The notes under the pieces: model-generated
The model's input: the letters and a program-made list of their open reading frames with translations, nothing else
Told to the model about the DNA's origin: nothing
Databases searched by the model: none
Made by a program: the position numbers and the translations under genes
From: a virus
DNA: 43,346 nucleotides
Virus record (IMG/VR): IMGVR_UViG_3300006749_000026
Coordinates: 1-43,346 of that record
Strand: one strand, 5' to 3'
Shown: positions 7,283 to 13,578 of the stretch, one piece after another
Numbering within the stretch: position 1 is the stretch's first letter
How the letters are laid out: every line of letters begins with the position of its first letter

Positions 7283-8321
7283 TACAATAGGTGATATTAC
7301 AGAGTTACAAGGTTTTGGCAGAGTAGTTAGAGATCAGCCGTACAACGCTGAGATTGACTTTGACATAAATTCCCTGGATAACGTGCAAACTGCTGCTGGC
7401 CGTATTGCAATTACTTTTTTAGACGAATCAACAGTAAAGCTAACAGAAAACTCTGAATTACTCATAAACGAATATGTTTATAATCCTAATCCAGATAAGT
7501 CAAAAATGGCTCTACAATTTGCAAGTGGAACTATTAGGTTTATAAGTGGTAATGCAAACAAGCTCAACAAAAAAAATATAACCCTTTCAACACCTACTTC
7601 ACAAATTTTTGTGCAAGGAACTGATTTTGTTTGCACGGTTGATCTTTTTGGTAAATCTTTAATTATTTTGTTACCAGATGAATTTGGTAATGCAAGTGGA
7701 GAAATAGTTGTACAAACAGCTGTTGGACAAACAATACTTAATAAACCATACCAAGCTACAACCACATCTTTGTACGAAAACCCACCAAGCAAACCAGTCA
7801 CCTTAGATATTACGTTGGATCTTATTGACAACATGTTAATTGTCACACCTCCCAAGGAACAGATAGCAAACCAAGAACAACAACAAACTGCCCAGGCTGA
7901 TTATTTAGAGTTTAACGATTTAGATGTTGATTTGTTAAATGAAGATTTTTTTGAAGAAGAAGAAGATGTATCTTTTGACGAGCTCGACATAGATCTATTA
8001 AGTACAAATTTTTTAGAAGATCTATTAGATGTATTAGACGAACTTGATGTTGGAGACACAGAAGAAGAAAACCTTACAAACTTTTCAAGCGGTATTAAAG
8101 TGACTGGCACAAAAATAGGCCAGGACACAGAAACACAAATAACAACTTTAGTACAAGGAACACAAGTAAAGTTAATGAGGCTGGTAAACCAAAATGCACA
8201 AGTCATTGTCAATGGTGATCAATCTTATACAGTCATTTTTATACAGGATGGTGTTTCAAGGACAGTTCAAATAAACGGCGCGGCCACCTCTAGTATTACA
8301 ATTAGGCAATCTTCTGGATGA
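7197..8321 (+). CDS. Periplasmic FecR-domain protein
   Basis: 374 residues from a GTG at 7197; an internal ATG at 7254 would remove most of the signal peptide (LLTLIFVLFKMTVVPPLHA), so the GTG is preferred. Residues ~35-160 read as a FecR beta domain: GRVVRDQPYNAEI, then DNVQTAAGRIAITFLDESTV and LQFASGTIRFISG. An acidic low-complexity segment (about residues 240-300) and a beta-rich C-terminus follow. FecR domains in the periplasm or on the surface bind partners or ligands; I recall such genes next to CHASE2-cyclase genes in bacteria. It overlaps the curlin-like gene by 86 nt and the cyclase by ATGA. Its partner is probably the cyclase or the curli-like complex. Confidence 0.85.
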   Translation: MTGYQSYPTLLTLIFVLFKMTVVPPLHADTIGDITELQGFGRVVRDQPYNAEIDFDINSLDNVQTAAGRIAITFLDESTVKLTENSELLINEYVYNPNPDKSKMALQFASGTIRFISGNANKLNKKNITLSTPTSQIFVQGTDFVCTVDLFGKSLIILLPDEFGNASGEIVVQTAVGQTILNKPYQATTTSLYENPPSKPVTLDITLDLIDNMLIVTPPKEQIANQEQQQTAQADYLEFNDLDVDLLNEDFFEEEEDVSFDELDIDLLSTNFLEDLLDVLDELDVGDTEEENLTNFSSGIKVTGTKIGQDTETQITTLVQGTQVKLMRLVNQNAQVIVNGDQSYTVIFIQDGVSRTVQINGAATSSITIRQSSG

Positions 8322-10063
8322 AAAAAATAATATTTACAACATTTTTATTACTTGGCTTACCATTACTGTTTCAGCTATATCCCTTACAAATTCTAAAACT
8401 ACAAACTTTTGATACTTTTGTAAAAGAATACGAGCCTAGCGGTAATTTTGTAATTCTCAATATTACCCAGGAGGACATACAAAAATCTGGTGGCTGGCCC
8501 TTCCCACGCCAAGAGTTAGCACAAATACATGTAGATCTGTTAAATGCAGGAGCTATTGGAGTTGGTTGGGTGGTTTCTTTTCCACAAGCCGATAGGTTTG
8601 GCGGCGATGATGTCTTTGTTGAAGCGCTCGGATATAGTCCAAGTGTTCTGGCCATGTTTGAATATGACAATGGTATTTATCCTCCGACAAGTGGCACAGT
8701 TTTACTTGGTGAAAATATTAGTGGTATTATGTCAAAGGGAGTCGTTCAGAACAGCCACACTTTTCAACAAACCCCCCAAGGCTTGTCATCGGCTCCCACT
8801 GAAATAGATAATTTAGTAAGACGTATTCCTTTGCTTATGCAAACACCAGATGGTTTTGTTTCATCTTATGGTACCGAAGTGTTAAAAGTTCTTGCTGGAT
8901 CTAAAACTTATATTATTAAAGGCGACGAAAATGGCATGCAACAAATTACAGTCCAGGGACTTCCTCCTGTTGACGTAGATCGTCTAGGCCGCAAATGGAT
9001 CTCTTGGGTAAAAACTCCAGAAACTAATTTACAAGATATGGAAGTAGAAAATAAATTTGTATTTATTTCGGTTGATGCTCCAGGAGTTATGCCACAAGTT
9101 GCAACACCAGTCGGATTACTTGGCCCACACAAAGTTCAAGCAGCTCTAGCTGAGTCAATATTGATTGAAAACTCTCCAAAAATACCAGATTGGGCCTTAG
9201 CAGCCGAAATATTGATTTTTGCGATTTTCGTGCTCACCATATCGCTTGTATTCGCATATTTGACTACGACCAAGGCACTTGCTTTCGGCGTGATTTTTAT
9301 GGCGCTGACAGGCCTCTTAGGCGTTTTTAGCATCCAAAAAGGCATTTTATTGGATTTTTCATGGACTTTAGTATCAGAATTTGTCATTGGCAGCGTAATT
9401 TTCTATTTACGGTTCAGAACAGAGTATTTATTACGTCAACAGATCAAAAAACAATTTGAACATTATTTAGATCCGAGACAAGTAAAACAACTCCAAGACA
9501 ATCCAGATCTACTTAAACTCGGTGGTGAAAAAAAATATTGCAGTTACCTCTTTACAGATTTACGCGGCTTCACTTCACTCAGTGAAAAATTATCGCCAGA
9601 AGAAGTTACTGAGATAATGAACAAAACCTTAACTGTCCAGGTAAACGCTGTGCAAAAATTAGGTGGAATGACGGACAAATTTATCGGGGACGCAGGCATG
9701 TTTATTTTTGGAGCGCCCTTAGATTGTGAAGACCATGAAACCAAAGTGGTGCAAGCTGCAATAAATATACAAGAAGGTATAGCTGAATTAAATAAAACAC
9801 TTTCCACTCCAGTCCAAGTAGGCGTGGGTTGTCAGTCTGGCTACGCAGTAATTGGAAACATGGGATCCGATACTCGGTTTGATTATTCAGCAATCGGTGA
9901 TCCAGTAAATACAGCTGCAAGATTAGAGTCGGCAACCAAAGATGTTGGTGTCGATATTCTAATCGGGCAAGAAACTGCAAAAAATTGCAAACTTGTGTTA
10001 AAGTCTCTAAAACCTATTAAAGTAAAAGGTAAAAAAGACGAGTTAAAAGTATGGACCATCTAA
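8318..10063 (+). CDS. CHASE2-sensor class III adenylate/guanylate cyclase
   Basis: 581 residues. Order: N-terminal membrane anchor (~2-20), periplasmic CHASE2 domain (~25-285), three hydrophobic helices (~290-380), then a cytoplasmic cyclase domain. Catalytic residues are intact: metal aspartates D414 (FTDLRGFTS) and D458 (DKFIGDAG), purine-selecting K454, and transition-state N531 and R535 (GDPVNTAAR). Ser524 sits where class IIIa enzymes have Asp and many IIIb enzymes have Thr, fitting a IIIb-type cyclase, probably making cAMP. Length fits bacterial CHASE2 cyclases (~600-700). Joined by ATGA to the FecR gene. A phage copy with all catalytic residues suggests active second-messenger synthesis in the infected host. 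Confidence 0.95.
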   Translation: MKKIIFTTFLLLGLPLLFQLYPLQILKLQTFDTFVKEYEPSGNFVILNITQEDIQKSGGWPFPRQELAQIHVDLLNAGAIGVGWVVSFPQADRFGGDDVFVEALGYSPSVLAMFEYDNGIYPPTSGTVLLGENISGIMSKGVVQNSHTFQQTPQGLSSAPTEIDNLVRRIPLLMQTPDGFVSSYGTEVLKVLAGSKTYIIKGDENGMQQITVQGLPPVDVDRLGRKWISWVKTPETNLQDMEVENKFVFISVDAPGVMPQVATPVGLLGPHKVQAALAESILIENSPKIPDWALAAEILIFAIFVLTISLVFAYLTTTKALAFGVIFMALTGLLGVFSIQKGILLDFSWTLVSEFVIGSVIFYLRFRTEYLLRQQIKKQFEHYLDPRQVKQLQDNPDLLKLGGEKKYCSYLFTDLRGFTSLSEKLSPEEVTEIMNKTLTVQVNAVQKLGGMTDKFIGDAGMFIFGAPLDCEDHETKVVQAAINIQEGIAELNKTLSTPVQVGVGCQSGYAVIGNMGSDTRFDYSAIGDPVNTAARLESATKDVGVDILIGQETAKNCKLVLKSLKPIKVKGKKDELKVWTI

Positions 10064-10290
10064 AGAAATACAGTAAATTGTTTTTATTGTGGTTTGTAAG
10101 TCTTTTTAGGCAAAGATATAAAGTCACCGTTTCTTTTAATAAAGAGTACGGTGATTCAGATGACAGAACTTTTGTTACAAAAAAAATTTTAGTGCAAAAA
10201 GAAAAACACTTAAAGTTTAGAGACGAAAATGATTATATTATTGAATACAGAAGTGCTGGCGGACTTAATTACATAATAGAGGAAATTTAA
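10051..10290 (+). CDS. Small conserved phage protein
   Basis: 79 residues. A hydrophobic, basic N-terminus (KLFLLWFVSLFRQRY) may associate with the membrane. The remainder is a compact alpha/beta segment with YKVTVSFNKEYGD, FVTKKILVQKEKHLKF and AGGLNYIIEEI. I recall close relatives as unnamed proteins in marine phage lysis regions. It overlaps the cyclase by 13 nt and meets the spanin gene with TAATG. Function unknown; context suggests lysis or envelope. Confidence 0.75.
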   Translation: MDHLKKYSKLFLLWFVSLFRQRYKVTVSFNKEYGDSDDRTFVTKKILVQKEKHLKFRDENDYIIEYRSAGGLNYIIEEI

Positions 10291-10685
10291 TGCAACAAGT
10301 GTTTATAGGAATAATATTACTTTTAGGGTTAACTACCTATTTTTTATTTAATGAAAACAAAACATTAACAGCTAACAATCTAGTATTAGAAGTTGCTATA
10401 GCTTCACAAGAAGAGGCAATAGCGTCATTACAAAATGACTTTGCTCTACAAACTACAGAGCTACAAAATATGACCGTAAAGAGCCAAGCAGCACAGAAAG
10501 AATTAAATAGATATTCAGAATTTATTAAAAACTACGAACTGAGTGACAAGATTATGGGTGATCCAGTTGACATGCAAAGGAAGATAAATAATGGTACTAA
10601 GCACATTATGGAAGACATCGAGAAAATTAGCATCACTGTTGATGATCTTGATGATGGCTTGCAGTTGCAGCCTAATTCCGACTAA
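10290..10685 (+). CDS. Putative inner-membrane spanin (Rz-like)
   Basis: 131 residues. One N-terminal membrane helix (MQQVFIGIILLLGLTTYFLF) is followed by a long periplasmic coiled coil (IASQEEAIASLQNDF, KSQAAQKELNRYSEF). This is the i-spanin plan. The next gene starts inside this one in another frame and encodes a lipoprotein, the usual Rz/Rz1 arrangement. Spanins join inner and outer membranes and fuse them in the last step of lysis. The call rests on topology and on the embedded lipoprotein frame. Confidence 0.8.
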   Translation: MQQVFIGIILLLGLTTYFLFNENKTLTANNLVLEVAIASQEEAIASLQNDFALQTTELQNMTVKSQAAQKELNRYSEFIKNYELSDKIMGDPVDMQRKINNGTKHIMEDIEKISITVDDLDDGLQLQPNSD

Positions 10686-10980
10686 ACAAATAAAAGTAAC
10701 TGCAAAACCTATGGACCGAACCATAGTACAGCCAGTTATGCCTAGAGAAATAGATCTTAAAGAAGTTAGGTGGCTTACTATAACTCCAGAAAACTTTGAA
10801 GAACAGTTTGCTATTATAGAAGAACAGGAAGGAGAGTTAGTCTTTTTAGCTATGACCGTACCAGATTACGAGACTATGGCCTACAACATGCAAGAAATTA
10901 AAAGGTACATAACAGAACTTAAAGATGTTGTGGTGTATTATAGAAAAGTGACAACAAAACAGGATAAAGAAAATGAGTAA
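10591..10980 (+). CDS. Putative outer-membrane spanin lipoprotein (Rz1-like)
   Basis: 129 residues, beginning 95 nt inside the i-spanin gene in a different frame. The N-terminus has basic residues (KTSRK), a hydrophobic core (LASLLMILMMA) and Cys at a weak lipobox (LMMAC), consistent with lipoprotein export. The mature part has VRWLTITPENFEEQF, LVFLAMTVPDYETMAYN and VVVYYRKVT. It is longer than classical Rz1, and the conserved C-terminal domain resembles proteins I recall beside Rz-like genes in marine phages. It ends in an overlap with the nuclease gene. Confidence 0.7.
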   Translation: MVLSTLWKTSRKLASLLMILMMACSCSLIPTKQIKVTAKPMDRTIVQPVMPREIDLKEVRWLTITPENFEEQFAIIEEQEGELVFLAMTVPDYETMAYNMQEIKRYITELKDVVVYYRKVTTKQDKENE

Positions 10981-11368
10981 AACTCCAGACGCTTTTGTAT
11001 ATAATTGTGAACTGAAAAAAGTTATAGATGGAGATACCGTTCGGTTAGCAACCATAGATCTAGGCTTTAGTGTTAAATTACATAATAAGTCTGTAAGGGT
11101 GGCTAAGATTGACACTCCAGAATCTAGGATTAACATAAAAAAATATCCAGAACGTGCAAAAGAAAAGGAGCTAGGATTATTAGCAAAACAAAAAATGAAA
11201 GAATGGTTGGTAGGCGACATTACATTAAAGTCTTATGGCACAGACAAATATGGGAGAGTATTAGGTGATATTTTCTGTAGTAAAGGAAATGTTGCTGACT
11301 TGCTTAAAAAAGAAAATCTTGCTGTTGACTATGATGGCGGGAAAAAAACTAAAGTATGGGGAGAATAA
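10973..11368 (+). CDS. Staphylococcal-nuclease-like (thermonuclease family) protein
   Basis: 131 residues with the SNase OB-fold core: KKVIDGDTVRL (D21), VRVAKIDTPES (R42, D47, E50) and DKYGRVLGDIF (R95). These correspond to the calcium ligands, the general base Glu and the two phosphate-binding Arg of staphylococcal nuclease, so it is probably active. There is no signal peptide, so it should act in the cytoplasm. SNase-like genes in phages may degrade host nucleic acid. Length is slightly short but complete. It overlaps the o-spanin by 8 nt and lies one base before the endolysin. Confidence 0.88.
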   Translation: MSKTPDAFVYNCELKKVIDGDTVRLATIDLGFSVKLHNKSVRVAKIDTPESRINIKKYPERAKEKELGLLAKQKMKEWLVGDITLKSYGTDKYGRVLGDIFCSKGNVADLLKKENLAVDYDGGKKTKVWGE

Positions 11369-11369
11369 C

Positions 11370-11819
11370 ATGCAAATATCACAAGAAGGTTTATCGTTAA
11401 TTAAAAAATTTGAAGGGTGTGAGCTAGAAGCCTATAAATGCAGTGCAGGCGTTTGGACAATAGGCTATGGATCCACAAAAGGTGTAAAAAGTGGAGATAC
11501 CATAACTCAAGAAGAGGCAGACCAACTATTGCTGCATGAAATGGCAGAATATGAAAGCTATATAAATGATATGGTTGAAAATAATTTAAAACAGAACGAA
11601 TTTGACGCGATGGTATCGTGGGTTTTTAATCTTGGTCCAGCTAGTTTAAAAAAATCAACTTTATTAAAAGTTTTAAATAGTTCGCATCCAGATTGGAATG
11701 ATATTCCTGCACAAATAAAAAGATGGAATAAAGCTGGAGGAAAGGTTCTCCAGGGGTTAGTTAGAAGAAGAGAGGCGGAGGCTTTACTATTCGAGGGTAA
11801 AGAATGGCACGAAGTATAA
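11370..11819 (+). CDS. Endolysin, T4/P22-type GH24 lysozyme
   Basis: 149 residues. The start at 11370 gives MQISQEGLSLIKKFEG, the normal N-terminus of the family; an earlier in-frame start at 11265 would lie inside the nuclease gene. Catalytic residues have the T4 lysozyme spacing: E15, then Cys24 in place of Asp, then T30 (KFEGCELEAYKC, GVWTIGYGS); Cys at the second position is common in related endolysins. MVSWVFNLG and WNKAGGKVLQGLVRRREAE are the usual later motifs. It cleaves peptidoglycan glycan strands. There is no signal-anchor sequence, so release should depend on a holin. Confidence 0.95.
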   Translation: MQISQEGLSLIKKFEGCELEAYKCSAGVWTIGYGSTKGVKSGDTITQEEADQLLLHEMAEYESYINDMVENNLKQNEFDAMVSWVFNLGPASLKKSTLLKVLNSSHPDWNDIPAQIKRWNKAGGKVLQGLVRRREAEALLFEGKEWHEV

Positions 11820-11904
11820 GTGTGTGTAATACTACGCTTAGGCGTTTATCGCTTAGAGCTGAGTTGCATAATTTATCGTCGCTACCTTGTTTCTCAGCTC
11901 GCTT
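11820..11904 (+). promoter_or_regulatory. Intergenic with inverted repeat before terL
   Basis: This 85-nt gap separates the lysis and packaging genes. It holds a perfect 8-bp inverted repeat, GAGCTGAG (11856-11863) and CTCAGCTC (11893-11900), with a 29-nt loop. CGCTTAG occurs twice (11835 and 11850). A TTGCAT at 11864 resembles the -35 motifs at the later cassettes but lacks a good -10. There is no T-run, so no classical terminator. No Shine-Dalgarno precedes the terL ATG. A regulatory or processing role is inference. Confidence 0.4.
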
Positions 11905-13389
11905 ATGAGTGAAGTATCTTTCAAAGATTTTGATATTTTATCTGAGCAAGACAAAGCTGAGACTGTCGCCTTATTGCAAAGATATGACCAGCTTAAAAAA
12001 CAAGATGGTTGTCAACAAGATTTTATAACTTTTATAAAACATATGTGGCCCGACTTTATTGAGGGCGCACATCATAAAATTATTGCAGAAAAGTTTAATA
12101 AAATTGCTGATAATAAATTAAAAAGACTAATAGTTTGTTTGCCACCAAGACACTCAAAGTCTGAGTTTGCATCAACATTTTTTCCTGCTTGGATGATGGG
12201 CAGACGCGGTAATTTAAAAATAATTCAAACAACTCACACAGCTGAACTAGCTGTAAGATTTGGTCGTAAGGTTAGAAACATAATAGACAGTGAAGATTAT
12301 CAGCATGTTTTTCCAGATCTACAGCTACAAGCAGATAACAAATCAGCTGGCCGTTGGACAAGTAACCAGGAGGGTGAATTTTTCGCTGCTGGTGTCGGTG
12401 GTGCCATTACAGGTCGTGGTGCAGATCTATTAATTATTGATGATCCACACTCCGAACAAGATGCACTGTCACCGAAAGCATTAGAATCAGCGTACGAGTG
12501 GTACACATCTGGCCCGAGACAGCGTTTACAGCCTGGCGGAATTATTGTGATAGTAATGACTAGGTGGAGTACAAAAGACCTGGTTGGTAAAGTTTTAAGC
12601 AAACAAGGTGATGAAAATGCAGATCAATGGGAGGTAGTAGAGTTTCCTGCTATTTTACCAGATTCAGAAAAACCTTTATGGCCAGAGTTTTGGAAAAAAG
12701 AAGAATTGCTTGGCGTAAAAGCCTCGTTACCAATATCTAAGTGGAACAGTCAGTGGATGCAAAATCCTACAGCTGAGGAAGGATCTATAGTAAAAAGAGA
12801 ATGGTGGAATAGATGGGAAGACCATGATGTACCTTCTTATTCTTATGTAATACAAAGTTATGATACGGCTTTTTCTAAAAAAGAAACAGCCGACTATTCA
12901 GCCATAACTACCTGGGCAATTTTTAACAGAGGTGACGAACAAAACGATGAAATTATACTTTTAGATGCAAAAAGGGTACGTTTTGACTTTCCAGAACTAA
13001 AAAAACTTGCTTTAGATGAATACAGATACTGGGAGCCAGATTGTGTGTTAATTGAGGCAAAAGCATCTGGAACACCGCTTACACACGAACTCAGACGTAT
13101 GGGCATACCTGTCACCTCATATACACCAAGCAGAGGACAGGACAAAGTAGCCAGGATGAATAGTGTTGCACCTATATTTGAATCTGGCATGGTGTGGGCA
13201 CCAGAAGATGATTTTGCCGAAGAGGTCATTGAAGAAATGGCATCATTTCCATTTGGTGATTATGACGACTTTTGCGATAGTGCTACAATGGCTCTAATGC
13301 GTTTCCGTCAAGGTGGTTTTATATCACTACAAGAAGACTACCAAGATGAAATAAAGTTATTAAAGAAAAATAGGACGGTTTATTATTAA
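11905..13389 (+). CDS. terL: Terminase large subunit
   Basis: 494 residues from the ATG at 11905 (an in-frame TTG at 11887 is less likely). N-terminal ATPase: Walker A-like CLPPRHSKSEF with K85 and Walker B LLIIDDP with D179-D180, then MTRWSTKDL. C-terminal RNase H-like nuclease: first acidic residue D320 in SYDTAFSK, later acids around VLIEAKASG and DDFCDSATMAL. It packages DNA into proheads and cuts concatemers. No small subunit was recognised nearby. It starts the head operon and overlaps the next small gene by 5 nt. Confidence 0.96.
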   Translation: MSEVSFKDFDILSEQDKAETVALLQRYDQLKKQDGCQQDFITFIKHMWPDFIEGAHHKIIAEKFNKIADNKLKRLIVCLPPRHSKSEFASTFFPAWMMGRRGNLKIIQTTHTAELAVRFGRKVRNIIDSEDYQHVFPDLQLQADNKSAGRWTSNQEGEFFAAGVGGAITGRGADLLIIDDPHSEQDALSPKALESAYEWYTSGPRQRLQPGGIIVIVMTRWSTKDLVGKVLSKQGDENADQWEVVEFPAILPDSEKPLWPEFWKKEELLGVKASLPISKWNSQWMQNPTAEEGSIVKREWWNRWEDHDVPSYSYVIQSYDTAFSKKETADYSAITTWAIFNRGDEQNDEIILLDAKRVRFDFPELKKLALDEYRYWEPDCVLIEAKASGTPLTHELRRMGIPVTSYTPSRGQDKVARMNSVAPIFESGMVWAPEDDFAEEVIEEMASFPFGDYDDFCDSATMALMRFRQGGFISLQEDYQDEIKLLKKNRTVYY

Positions 13390-13576
13390 GACATACGCAA
13401 CAACTTTTGAATGGGATGGAGTAAAATATTCTGGCCCTTTAATACATGCAGAAAGTTTTACACAGGCTAAAATAATAGCAGAGTACCATGGCCTTTTGAT
13501 TGATGGTGAATTAGAGGCTATCATAGGAACAGAAGTGGAACTTACAGAAGATCCACGCAACAGGGTTTTACATTAA
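13385..13576 (+). CDS. Small conserved protein, probable ATT start
   Basis: 63 residues in the frame KTYATTFEWDGVKYSG ... EDPRNRVLH, filling the gap between terL and the portal. There is no ATG, GTG or usable TTG near the expected start: the frame opens after a stop at 13361 and has ATA at 13370 and ATT at 13382 and 13385. An AGGA at 13372-13375 lies at plausible distance from ATT 13385, giving M-K-T-Y. I recall relatives between terL and portal in marine phages. The whole frame reads as coding (WDG, hydrophobic alternation). Function unknown. Confidence 0.6.
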   Translation: MKTYATTFEWDGVKYSGPLIHAESFTQAKIIAEYHGLLIDGELEAIIGTEVELTEDPRNRVLH

Positions 13577-13578
13577 TT

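Noticed and set aside
5274-10063. The curli/cyclase block as an assembly chimera with bacterial DNA
   Set aside because: Genes on both sides overlap into it by 23 and 13 nt, and codon style and spacing match the surrounding phage genes.
11265-11369. Longer N-terminus for the endolysin
   Set aside because: The added residues are inside the nuclease gene and do not resemble a lysozyme N-terminus; MQISQEGL is the family start.
11820-11904. Possible tRNA or other structured RNA gene
   Set aside because: No cloverleaf, no T-loop consensus and only one 8-bp stem; not enough for a tRNA.
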